A stretch of DNA of 64,000 nt from Gracilaria gracilis (taxonomy: Eukaryota > Rhodophyta > Florideophyceae > Gracilariales > Gracilariaceae). Under the pieces are notes generated by a model, which had not been told where the DNA came from, searched no databases, and saw only the letters and a list, made by a program, of their open reading frames with translations. Location: positions 1 through 64,000 of the forward strand of contig JARGSG010000222.1 in NCBI GenBank assembly GCA_030374805.1. Direction: 5' to 3'. Each line of letters opens with the position of its first letter. Position 1 is the first letter of the stretch. A program made the position numbers and the translations under genes. Positions 9,523 to 19,072 of the stretch are shown piece after piece.

Positions 9523-11393
9523 AACACCTCACCATTTTGGTGACCATCATGTAAAATTGGACAGGTTTGCGTCGCAGTCGACGGCACATTAATGCTCACG
9601 GAGAACACATTTCGTACCAATCTGTTCGGACGACGCAATTCGTGGTCATAAGTGGGAGCATTATCGTGGTCCCAATCCGATGACAGACCCTCACTAGAAG
9701 TCTGAAGCGGTTCTAATGGGCTCGTTTGGGCCCCTTCCATAGTGATATCTTTCGGATCGGCGGTCACTGCTCCTGTACTTGCAGTGATTGCAGCGATGTG
9801 ATGTGCGGATTTCGGGAGTAGGAGTTCGTTAATTACGGTGTTATGAGCTTCATTGTTTGCCCCAGAAATCGAAACGACACTTTGTCGAGTGTCGGTGGAC
9901 AACTCCGACGACTGCGATTGTTGTTGAATTTCGTCGATGTGGGATATCTGTTGACTGTTCGGCTCGTCTTCTGTTGCAATGGGCTGTTCAGAGTCAGTTG
10001 AAATGCTCATAGGCTGTGGAGATTCTGTTGCTCCTGCTTTCTCTGGCACAAAGTGGATATTCGTCCCAGACCCAGTATTGCCGTCTATCGTCCGATCAAT
10101 GCCCTGAACTATCGTTGGAACCCTTCTTTCAACGATGGACGCGGTTGACTTTTCGGCAAAACGTACATGAGTTCTCATTTTCGTATGGGCATCGATGGCC
10201 GCTAGAGTTGATTGGGATGCCCCTGCGAACCTAATATGTGTACGCAATGGTGCAAGGCGGTCGATCGGATGAGCACCTCTCGTACGAGTCCCCTTAAGTA
10301 CCATCGGACTTGCATTGGAAGATTCACGGCCGACTTTCCCAGGCTGTTGTGCAGTCGGGTTCAATTTTTGGTTCGCTGCAGTGGGCTGCTCATTGTGCAT
10401 CAACTCCTGGGTTACCTTCACTTGGGACGTATACCAATGCTTGGCCCACGCTGACGTTGTGCGAGTTGCTGCAATGTGCAGGCGATATAGCGCCTGCTCC
10501 AGGTTCTTCTGTCGTCGTTAGGCCTTACTCATCATCTTTTGTGATGAAATGGCATTCGAGGTGGCGGCGAAGTTAGGCATATGCGTGTACCCGGCTGCCC
10601 GCATTCCTGCAACCAGTTTGTGAGCAACGTCAGACGCAGTCACGATTTCCAATATCGAACGTCCTATGAAAGACAAAGCGATGACGCAACGGCTTGGAAG
10701 ACCACTGCGAAGGTGTCTCATGAAAGGGCGGTAAGGGCCGCGCGGTATGCCACGGAAGTACTGCGCTTCCATTTTCGGGGGCAGAGATTGAGATGTCGGC
10801 AGTGGAGCAAATCCTCCAGACTTGAGGTTTTGAGCCATCTTAGCCATTCGAGTAAGAAACTCAGGTGGTAACTTGTTCAATGACCGAGGCTCGCCTTCTC
10901 TTGCAATCTGCGTCAAAGTCTTTACATCAGTATTTGTCCCAGTCCTTGCTTCAGGGACAGGTTTTCTCTGCGGTTGGGCTCGTCCAGTGTTGGGCGAAGC
11001 CGGGTTACGTGGCTGTCTGTTAACGGCCGTCTCGACAGCCCGTGCTTCAATTTCTGGAGCACGTTGCTTTTTCTTCTGTTGTAATACCGTGGCATCGTTG
11101 CGAGAGGATTGGAGCTGCTGTGTGAGCCGAGCAACTTGATCCTCTAGTGTCTGGCATCTCCTCAAGATCGAGTCCCATTGCTGTTTCGGTATCTGTACGA
11201 CGGCAACCGGTGCGCTAGGGGGCGTGCTGGTGTGGCTGATGGGGTGCTCGGCAACCGGTGATGGCGTAGAAGCGGATTCGACTGACGGATGAGAACCATT
11301 CCTGGGGCTGCTCGGCGCCAGAAATGGTCGAATTATTTCATGAAACCGCAAAGCGCCGAAAGAGCGATGGCAGCCTTTCACCGAGCAGCGCAC
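9519..11393 (-). pseudogene. LINE ORF1 protein (one in-frame stop)
   Basis: The frame runs about 620 codons from 11393 to a stop at 9519 and is interrupted by one in-frame TAA at 10518-10520. The N-terminus has a Cys/His-containing stretch (CSVKGCHRSF, then FHEI). A proline/serine-rich linker follows, then a short coiled coil (QTLEDQVARLTQQLQ), a basic region and a long polar, probably disordered C-terminal half with several ALEDH-poor, Thr/Ser-rich segments. The layout (N-terminal zinc-like motif, coiled coil, basic region) fits a LINE ORF1 nucleic-acid-binding protein, and ORF2 follows immediately, which is the main evidence. The natural start may lie slightly upstream or downstream of 11393. 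Confidence 0.75.
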
Positions 11394-11458
11394 AGTGGGT
11401 CCAAACTTAGAGTTACCATTCAGAGTGAATGAATTCTTAGAATGGCAGTTTGGGCATT

Positions 11459-12340
11459 TGATGGTTATACCTGGGAGGGAAAGTTGACGGGATGCAAGGA
11501 AAGTTCGCCAGCTCTGGCTGGGATTTACATGTAGGTGCTTTGCTCACAACGTATATAGCACTTCTTCGTCGCACCACCGAACAACTCCAACTCTGAGTAA
11601 AACCTAAGCCACTAAGCAGGGACACTCAATACTACCAATCATCTTCTAACATGACATGGTAACACTGCCACAATTCATGACAGCTTACAAATAACAAGGC
11701 ACAACAGTGCACAGCAGTGCACAGCAGTGCAAAACAATTCCGTACAATATTGCAAAACAATGTACAACAATGTACAACAATGTACAACAATGTACAACAA
11801 TGTACAACAATGTACAACAATGTACAACCATGCGCATCCATGACAGTGCATACACACAATACGACAGCGCACCATAATGACCAGACCACGACAATCCATA
11901 CACAAACACCCACACCTGTTGCCTGCAACCTGTAATCACTACACGAGGCCATAATGTGTATGTCTAGGCTCACCAAGTCACTCGTCAGCAACAAGTACCT
12001 GTAAACCATATGACCTGAACCAAACACAGCCAACAAGTTCCATGCATCCAGATACATACATGTGCGTGCAGCACTACCCGAACATGATGTCAACCACTCA
12101 ACAGTGTCAACACTGGTGCACCATGTACCAAGTATCCACATTGCTAGATGTGTACACTGTGCACCTCGACCACTCTAGAAAACGTGTCCTGGTGTACAGT
12201 CTGTCTGTACGAACCCATCTGAACAGCTTGATATTCGACACAGCACTACATCTGACACGTTCATCCAATGTTGGCTCTTCCACCATCCAACACAGTGGAG
12301 CGTACAGAACAACATAAGTCATAGTTTCACATACCAAGGT
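11459..12340 (-). repeat. Family C LTR fragment (minus orientation)
   Basis: This is the inverted counterpart of 8730-9261, extending about 300 bp further into the LTR. It contains a TATA-like box (TATATACG on the minus strand near 11550) and a 10-bp tandem repeat at 11761-11830. Its right end meets the truncated 3' LTR of the family A element at 12341. Confidence 0.75.
11761..11830. repeat. 10-bp microsatellite-like tandem repeat in C LTR
   Basis: The unit TGTACAACAA is repeated about seven times, with one change in the last unit. It is preceded by a short imprecise array of GTGCACAGCA. The other C LTR copy (near 8950-9020) has only a short imperfect version, so the array expanded in this copy. 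The matching minus-strand open frames are an effect of the repeat and are not genes. Confidence 0.9.
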
Positions 12341-13057
12341 ACCTAACGATACGCACGCAGGTAGGGGAGAAAGGGAAGTAAGTAGAGATGGATATTGAAG
12401 AAAGAGAAAGTAAAACAAGTGAAGGTTGACGGCCTTGGGTCGACCCGTTTACTCGAGGGTCGTCGATCGCAACCTACAAATACCCTAGTGCGCGCTTCAC
12501 CGTCGTCGCAGCAAGCGACGACGGCGGTCGTTACAAGTTGCACGTGTGTGCAGTTGTACACGGAAAGCGCGCGCAAACTAGAGTACAACAATTTCAAATA
12601 ACTAAATCAATCAACACTACAAATCCATTGCCAGTCCTTTGATTCAGAACCAGATCTAAAAAATCATCAATTTGCATGGCGGCACTACAACCGCCTTGCG
12701 CAGCCCAGAATCGCATATTGCATGCAAAACCGCCCATTCCAGCCTAGAAACGCACATCCTCGCTATCTGCATAGTTAGTCTACTACTCTAAGCCTCGCCC
12801 AATCACAGAGCTCCACTTGGCCCATGCCACCATAACTCTCCATACAATCCATGGCACTTGTAGACACCACGTTGCACAAGGACATTTGCAGTAGCCAATC
12901 ATATTGCCGTTTCACGTTGGGGTTGAGCAGAGGCGCATATGCGCTTTTGCGAAGAGGGTGCCCAAAAGTACCCATCGTCCCCTGGAACTTTGCTTCCAAG
13001 TAGTCCGAGACCAACCTGAGGGACTGACAGGCACTCGACCATGTCCCAACATCAACA
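12341..13057 (-). repeat. 3' LTR of family A element (truncated)
   Basis: The LTR begins TGTTGATG just inside the gag-pol stop and matches 18357-19072 closely. It is cut at 12341 next to a C LTR fragment. The shared U3 palindrome is at 12933-12944. Confidence 0.9.
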
Positions 13058-16000
13058 CTTCTCCTCGAGTCCCTGTGCAAATCCAATTCGTTTCATAATC
13101 GCAAATATTCTTGCAGGGCTCAGCGGTTTGGTTAAGATATCAGCATCGTTTAGCTCACTAGGAACATAGTCCACTGCAATGACATTGTCCTTCACCATAT
13201 GTCTGATGAAATGAAGCTTCACGTCAATATGTTTGGCACGTCCAGAAGGGCATCGCTCACCAGCAGCCCAATCAATGGCACATTGATTGTCCGAGCGAAT
13301 GGGGACCTTCTCGTTCACATCAAACCCGCTCTCCCGAAGCACTCGCGATATCCAGATAACCTCTTGAGCAGCCATGGTCAACGCGTAGTACTCCGCTTCT
13401 CCAGTGGAGAGCGCAATCGATGCTTGCTTTCTTGCACCGAAGAAGCAAGTGGCCGATCCCAGTTTGATCACATATCCGGACATTGACTTACGATCAGTAG
13501 TGTCACCAGCATAGTCTGAGTCCACAAAGCCATTCAAGTTCAGAGATCCAGCTCGGTAGAGCAACCCATGGCCACACGTCCCACGCAGGTACCGTAGTAC
13601 TCGCTTTGCAGCTCTGTGACAGTATGCTGTGGGAGCGTTCTGGAATCGTGCAAGGATAAGGACTGGAGCAAGAATATCAAGTCTCGTGCGCAATGCCAAG
13701 TACAACAAGGACCCAATCATCTGCTGATATAGTTGCACATCCTTGGCAGTCTTGTCCTCCTCCGCTGCTAGTGATGAGAAAAACGACTCCACCATTGGAC
13801 TGGGAGCTGGCTTGGCGTTGTGCAGTCCAAATCGGCGTAGCACTCCCTCGATGTAAAGGGGCTGTCCAAGCTTGAGGCCCGTAAGTTGACCCTCAGAATC
13901 TACTGCCCAAGTCAGCTCAACGCCAAGGTAGAAGCTCACTCGATCTTGAACTCGAAGTTCGTACAATCCTTTGAGCTCCTCCAAGAGTGACGAACGTTGC
14001 GCAGCAGTTGGTGCGAAAACCAGGAGGTCATCAACGTAAACAAGGATGTATACGTACGCGTTGTGCCCAATGCGGCGCCTAAACACACACGGAGCACTAG
14101 GGAGTTCTTCAAATCCTAAGTCCTTGAGATCTTGACTGAACTTTGTATGCCAAGCCAGGTGAGCCTGCTTAAGTCCGTACATGGCTTTCACCAACTTGTA
14201 ACAGCATGGCTTCAGCCAAGGCACACCACGTGGAGACGTGACCCAAACATCCTCCTTCAGCTCCCCATTCAAGAAGGCGGTCTTCACGTCCACTTGAGCA
14301 ACAAACATCTGGAGGCACAGGGTAAGGTACAGGAACATACGAACCAGGTTGAAAGACACAACTGGTGCATAAGTCTCCATGTAGTCCTGACCAAAGGTCT
14401 GGTGATTTCCACCAGCAACAACACCAGCCTTGAAGCGCTCAACCGACCCATCTGCATTCCGCTTCACTTTCAGGACGATATGGGTTGGCAGAGGTTGCGA
14501 TGCGGGAGAATGATCGGGTACCCATGTACCCTTGCTCTCAAGAGAGGCCAGTTCTTCTTCGATCGCAGTCTCCCATAAGCTTTTCTCCAATGGAGACGCA
14601 GACATGGCTTCCTTCAAAGTCGGTTCATCACTTGTAGTCACTTCAACTGTTTGCGATGTGGCAGCGCCAGCCATGTTCCACCACCGTGTAGGTGCGCGGC
14701 GTGTTCGTCGCGGGTACCGGGACTCAGGTTGTGAGCCAGTTGGCTCATTAGGCTCCTCCGTGGTGGATTCATCCTGGTTGTCATCCTCACCTTCACTACC
14801 GGTGAGTTCATTATTATCGACATCATCAGCTTCACCCGTTCTGTCAGTGTGCAACTCAGGTGCATGACTTTCCTGCAGTTCAGAACCAACATCATCGTCG
14901 ACCACTTCGTCACTGCAAATCTCACCGGAGTGCTCGCTGTCACTCTTGCATTCCGAGTTGCAACTGAAGTCTTCATCAGAAGCGATCTCATCATCCATGT
15001 AGCCCGTCAGATAGGACGCACCAGGGAAGGATGACTCATCAAACGTCACATGTCGAGACTTGATAATACGTGGTATCTCATCTTCATCTGTTACTAGAAC
15101 ATCGTAGACACCATGCTCAAGAGTCTGCAAGTACACCCCTTCAAGTGCACGAGACTCGAACTTGGTGTCCGGGTTCATCTTTAGTACGTACGCCGCACAC
15201 CCAAACACTCGAACATTCTTCAACGAAGGTGTGGAATCAGTTACAAGAAAGTACGGAGTGGATCCAGTGGTAGAGTGGGGAACTCTGTTGCGCACATATA
15301 TAACGTGCTTCAACGCATACGGCCATAAACATTCTGGCAGATTGGCCTGCAGCAACAACGCTCGAGCAGCTTCCTCCATTGTGCGATTAATGCGCTCTGC
15401 TATTGCGTTGTGCTCAGGGGTGTACGGAGGTGAAAACGAGGTTCCTTGGAGACCGTTTGCAGAGTTCTCCTGCAGAGCAATGTACTCTTCCGCATTATCT
15501 GAGTGCACTTTGGCAATTTGACCTCCTCCAAGCTGCTGGAGCTTCTGTGCTACAGCCGCATATACTTCTGCAAGTTCACTTCGGTGTACCATAAACCCTA
15601 CTAATGCATACCTAGAGGGTTCATCAATGAATGCTGACGAGTATTGGAAGTGATCTGGAAATGACGGGAGTAAGGGCCCTAGGATATCAGAGTGCACAAT
15701 GTCCCCGACACCAGTGGCACGATCAAACTTGCCTAAGAACGGAAGTTTGTGGGCCTTTCCAAGTCGACATGGGCGACAGACCTCCTCCATTTGAGCCAGC
15801 TTCGGCACTCCATTGGCATATTTGTGCACCACCTGCAGGTCCCTTGGGTTGATATGCGCAAGTCGTCGATGCCATAGTTGAGCCAAGTCATTATCGCGGG
15901 CAGAAAGGGCATGCCTAGAGTTAACTTTCGTGAGTGGATCCGGCAGAGTGTACAAACCTGACCGTTTATCTCTTTGACCGCATCCAATAACAAACCCATC

Positions 16001-17350
16001 CACATGCGTGAGACGAACATCACGCGCGCGGAAGAAAGACTCGATGCCCTTGTCAGCCATGCGTCCCACAGACACCAAGTTATATTCGAGATCAGGAACC
16101 AAGAGTGCGTCTGTGAGACGCAAGTTCGCATTCTCGAACGGTAGTATGACATCACCTCTTTTTGTAGCAGTCACAGTAGACTTATCAGCCAGCAATATGG
16201 TTCGTTCGTTAACTTCGTGCAACGAACTGGGGACAAACACAGACTTGGGGAAAAAGAAGTGCGATGTTGCACCACTGTCTGCATATGTGTCCATAACCCT
16301 CTCTGCGGGTGGGAGTACGGTAGACTTCTCCACGGACATTCCTGCGATTTCAATCTTTGAGGACTTTCCGGACGACCTTGTCGATGGCTTGGAACTTCCG
16401 GGTTTATCCTTAGACCTCACCTTCAACTTGTCAAGAATGCTCTTGGGCAAGTGATTGTCAGGGTTGTCAGGGTTCATGTGACATCTATCAACAGTGTGTC
16501 CATCACGATCACAGAAGGTACAATGGTAACCATTGCTGGTAGCGGCAGCATACGCACGCCCCGAAGACTCGTTGTGAGTGTGACCATCTGAGTTGTTACC
16601 GTCCTTGTGGTCCAGACTGACAGGGCCGGAAGAAGATTTGAAGCTTCCAGAGCCTTTGGTCTTGCTTTTCTTGCGAGTGCGAGTGCGACCAGAACTTCCC
16701 GAAACCATCTGTCGTGCATTATACTCGTCAATTAGAGTTGTTGCAACATAGTCCCAAGTAAGATCAGATATGTCCTTGGTGCGAAGTGCGGCTGCCGTGG
16801 ACTCCAATGAGCAGCTGGGGTCAATAGAGGCAAGTAGCATCGGGGCCTTGTGAGATTCCGGAATAGCAGCGTCCTTGCCCATGCGATCCAACTGCGAGAA
16901 CAGGATAGTGAACTGGTCCACATATTTTGACATGTTCTGACCACTGTACGACATACGGAATAGTTGCGTTTGCACTGCGATCCGAGAGACAGTGCGATTG
17001 GAGGCGTAGCGTGCATCGAGCAGTTCAAGCATGCGTCCCGGATCATCATCAACATCCATTACAACTCGTAGAGGAGAATCACCAAGTGCACAAATAATGA
17101 TAGCACATGCTTTCTCCCGTTTCGCCATGATACGAGAGCTGCTTTGAGAGCTACTTGGAGCCGTATCTTGGGTAGTAGCAGCTGTTGAGGATTGCTCTGA
17201 ACTCGATACCACAACGTTCCAGACACCTTTGATTCGGCATGCGGCACGAAGGCGATGGCGCCAAAGGGTATAATCTTCCCCACGCTTACCATGAAAGCGT
17301 GGGATCTTGACACCAGAGTTCGTTTCAGACTCAACTTCCGAGTCCGACAT
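13052..17350 (-). CDS. Family A gag-pol polyprotein (Ty1/copia type)
   Basis: This is a single frame of 1432 codons from ATG at 17350 to the stop at 13052, a normal length for a copia polyprotein. Domains in order: Gag of the UBN2 type; a CX2CX4HX4C zinc knuckle (CTFCDRDGHTVDRC) near residue 280; aspartic protease (DSGATS) near 355; integrase zinc domain (HRRLAH, then CRPCRLGKAHK) near 490-530; integrase catalytic core (HSDIL, HSDNAEEY, and ERINRTMEEAA) near 550-660; reverse transcriptase with AFLNG and the active-site YVDD near 1107; RNase H with STGEAEYYAL near 1318. An upstream non-ATG extension of 11 codons is open, but ATG 17350 matches the start used in the two related copies (21975 plus, 28677 minus). 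All expected motifs are present. Confidence 0.95.
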   Translation of the reverse strand: MSDSEVESETNSGVKIPRFHGKRGEDYTLWRHRLRAACRIKGVWNVVVSSSEQSSTAATTQDTAPSSSQSSSRIMAKREKACAIIICALGDSPLRVVMDVDDDPGRMLELLDARYASNRTVSRIAVQTQLFRMSYSGQNMSKYVDQFTILFSQLDRMGKDAAIPESHKAPMLLASIDPSCSLESTAAALRTKDISDLTWDYVATTLIDEYNARQMVSGSSGRTRTRKKSKTKGSGSFKSSSGPVSLDHKDGNNSDGHTHNESSGRAYAAATSNGYHCTFCDRDGHTVDRCHMNPDNPDNHLPKSILDKLKVRSKDKPGSSKPSTRSSGKSSKIEIAGMSVEKSTVLPPAERVMDTYADSGATSHFFFPKSVFVPSSLHEVNERTILLADKSTVTATKRGDVILPFENANLRLTDALLVPDLEYNLVSVGRMADKGIESFFRARDVRLTHVDGFVIGCGQRDKRSGLYTLPDPLTKVNSRHALSARDNDLAQLWHRRLAHINPRDLQVVHKYANGVPKLAQMEEVCRPCRLGKAHKLPFLGKFDRATGVGDIVHSDILGPLLPSFPDHFQYSSAFIDEPSRYALVGFMVHRSELAEVYAAVAQKLQQLGGGQIAKVHSDNAEEYIALQENSANGLQGTSFSPPYTPEHNAIAERINRTMEEAARALLLQANLPECLWPYALKHVIYVRNRVPHSTTGSTPYFLVTDSTPSLKNVRVFGCAAYVLKMNPDTKFESRALEGVYLQTLEHGVYDVLVTDEDEIPRIIKSRHVTFDESSFPGASYLTGYMDDEIASDEDFSCNSECKSDSEHSGEICSDEVVDDDVGSELQESHAPELHTDRTGEADDVDNNELTGSEGEDDNQDESTTEEPNEPTGSQPESRYPRRTRRAPTRWWNMAGAATSQTVEVTTSDEPTLKEAMSASPLEKSLWETAIEEELASLESKGTWVPDHSPASQPLPTHIVLKVKRNADGSVERFKAGVVAGGNHQTFGQDYMETYAPVVSFNLVRMFLYLTLCLQMFVAQVDVKTAFLNGELKEDVWVTSPRGVPWLKPCCYKLVKAMYGLKQAHLAWHTKFSQDLKDLGFEELPSAPCVFRRRIGHNAYVYILVYVDDLLVFAPTAAQRSSLLEELKGLYELRVQDRVSFYLGVELTWAVDSEGQLTGLKLGQPLYIEGVLRRFGLHNAKPAPSPMVESFFSSLAAEEDKTAKDVQLYQQMIGSLLYLALRTRLDILAPVLILARFQNAPTAYCHRAAKRVLRYLRGTCGHGLLYRAGSLNLNGFVDSDYAGDTTDRKSMSGYVIKLGSATCFFGARKQASIALSTGEAEYYALTMAAQEVIWISRVLRESGFDVNEKVPIRSDNQCAIDWAAGERCPSGRAKHIDVKLHFIRHMVKDNVIAVDYVPSELNDADILTKPLSPARIFAIMKRIGFAQGLEEKC

Positions 17351-17456
17351 GTTCCAAAACAGAGTTACCAAACTCCAGTACAAGGTATTTCACGAGTAGA
17401 AGAGAAACGAAGGAATCAGAGAAGCGGCGTGAGGGAAACAATTCTTCCTTCACACA

Positions 17457-17860
17457 GGATGGTAGGGCTGGAGTGGAGTAAGGACTCAACATTAAACAGC
17501 GGGGACGCCAGTGGAGACTCTTTAACGAAGTCTGCAACGCTCGTCTGGACGCGTCCAGTACGCGATCACAAGCGGAGTGGAACTCGACGCTTGGAGTATA
17601 CTTACGGGTGAGAGACAACCAACCCGGAACAGAAAGGGCAGAGTGAAGGATACAATGCCACTTCCCCACAAGCAAATAAAGGAGGGGCTGAAGTGGATTC
17701 AAGCTCAACAATCAACAGCGAGGACGCCAGCGGAGACTGTGGGGTAGTCTGCAACGCTCGTCGGGACGCGTCCCGTACGCGATCACAGGCGGAGTGCGGT
17801 GACTCGACGCCTGGAGCAAGCTCACGGGTGAGGTACAACTCGAACCCGGAATGATGATGA
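17457..17860 (-). repeat. Tandem duplication of about 200 bp with 14-bp palindromes in A leader
   Basis: Two diverged units (about 17457-17640 and 17672-17860) share blocks such as GGGGCTGAAGTGG-like, ACGCCAGYGGAGACT and TCTGCAACGCTCGTC. Each carries a perfect 14-bp palindrome at the same place: CTGGACGCGTCCAG (17545-17558) and CGGGACGCGTCCCG (17762-17775). The two differ by paired changes that keep the palindrome. The copy at 28790-29190 has the same layout. No coding potential. Confidence 0.8.
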
Positions 17861-17870
17861 TACATCTAAA

Positions 17871-18130
17871 GCGGGCGCACTGACAGGAGAAACTACCTCC
17901 GCTACCCTGTGGGTCCGAACCCCTGGTCCCCGGTTACTCTCCCCGGGTGAGGCACGATTTGATCACCTACCAAGCTCTGCGTACTTCAGAGCGAGGCGCT
18001 GTTAGTCCCTACGAGACGTCCCAAGGAGGGTACTAGTCGAGATACACGTTCCCCAGTTAAACCTTTGCTGGTCTCTTACAAGAAAGTAGCTCGGTCTTTC
18101 GGCGCAGTACGGTCGCTCCTACGCTTCCAA
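17871..18130 (-). promoter_or_regulatory. Structured leader module shared by families A and B
   Basis: About 260-280 bp align between the A leader here (and 29197-29460) and the B leader (3774-4060, 6853-7135, 24389-24671, 33606-33889). Shared blocks include CACTGNCAGGA, TACCCT, a GTCCGAAC/GTCGAAC hairpin and CTACGAGACGTCC. A GC-rich stem is kept with different bases (CCCGGAAGGTCTCCGGG in B; CCCGG/CCGGG around another loop in A). The hairpin GGAGT-TCG-ACTCC resembles a T-arm. A structural role in the RNA leader (priming, packaging or translation) is inference. Confidence 0.6.
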
Positions 18131-19072
18131 ACCCGTTTCATCGACCTCCGTACTCCACGGACGCAGAGCAGGATTTGCTGTCTCCCTTGTCTCGAGCCGG
18201 CGGATTACTAACAAACGCGATATGTGTTCACCATGCGCCAGAGAGAAAGCAGCGGGGTACTCTAACGCAGATAGGAAAACTTCTTGAATCCAAAGAAACG
18301 TAGTAAGTAAGAAATGAGCGCGACGTCTGCAAGTTGTCGACGCTCTGGGCCCATAACCTAACGTTACGCACGCAGGTAGGGTAGAAAGGGAAGTAAGTAG
18401 AGATGGATATTGAAGAAAGAGAAAGTAAAACAAGTGAAGGTTGACGGCCTTCGGTCGACCCGTTTACTCGAGGGTCGTCGATCGCAACCTACAAATACCC
18501 TAGTGCGCGCTTCACCGTCGTCGCAGCAAGCGATGACGGCGGTCGTTACAAGTTGCACGTGTGTGCAGTTGTACACGGAAAGCGCGCGCAAACTAGAGTA
18601 CAACAATTTCAAATAACTAAATCAATCAACACTACAAATCCATTGCCAGTCCTTTGATTCAGAACCAGATCTAAAAAATCATCAATTTGCATGGTGGCAC
18701 TCCACCCGCCTTGCGCAGCCCAGAATCGCATATTGCATGCAAAACCGCCCATTCCAGCCTAGAAACGCACATCCTCGCTATCTGCATAGTTAGTCTACTA
18801 CTCTAAGCCTCGCCCAATCACAGAGCTCCACTTGGCCCATGCCACCATAACTCTCCATACAATCCATGGTACTTGTAGACACCACGTTGCACAAGGACAT
18901 TTGTAGTAGCCAATCATATTGCCGTTTCACGTTGGGGTTGAGCAGAGGCGCATATGCGCTTTTGCGAAGAGGGTGCCCAAAAGTACCCATCGTCCCCTGC
19001 AACTTTGCTTCCAAGTAGTCCGAGACCAACCTGAGGGACTGACAGGCACTCGACCATGTCCCAACATCAACA

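Larger units (their letters stand above)
9262..11458 (-). mobile_element. LINE 5' part: ORF1 and start of ORF2 (APE endonuclease)
   Basis: The minus strand carries ORF1 (11393-9519) and the first part of ORF2 (9522-9307). It is flanked on both sides by family C LTR sequence in opposite orientations, each ending at the same CCATC point. The fragment holds the 5' half that the four RT-bearing fragments in this window lack, so it may be the same family; no overlap exists to test that here. The reading direction is away from the right-hand C LTR, whose TATA-like box lies about 90 bp upstream of the LINE boundary. Confidence 0.85.
12341..19072 (-). mobile_element. Ty1/copia retrotransposon, family A, near-complete
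   Basis: The 5' LTR starts TGTTGATG at 19072. A TGG-starting primer-binding-like site (TGGTAACTCTG) sits at 17370-17360. One long gag-pol frame follows and overlaps the start of the 3' LTR at 13057. The 3' LTR is cut at 12341 after about 716 bp. By eye I count about ten differences between the two LTRs over that length, or 1-2 percent, so insertion is recent. The element's 5' end interrupts a family A' pol at 19073. The coding region looks whole; the 3' LTR is incomplete. Confidence 0.93.
17371..19072 (-). repeat. 5' LTR plus leader of family A element
   Basis: About 1.7 kb from TGTTGATG at 19072 to the primer-binding-like site. It includes the U3 module near 18900-18970, a leader module shared with family B (about 17871-18130) and a tandem duplication with palindromes (17457-17860). 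I cannot fix the exact LTR/leader border because the 3' LTR is cut before it. The A' copy at 21669-21954 reaches the same primer site after only about 286 bp, so about 1.4 kb here is absent from A'. Confidence 0.75.

Noticed and set aside
11675-11935. Cys/His/Leu-rich open frames on both strands
   Set aside because: They arise from the TGTACAACAA and GTGCACAGCA repeats in the LTR; no start context or domain.
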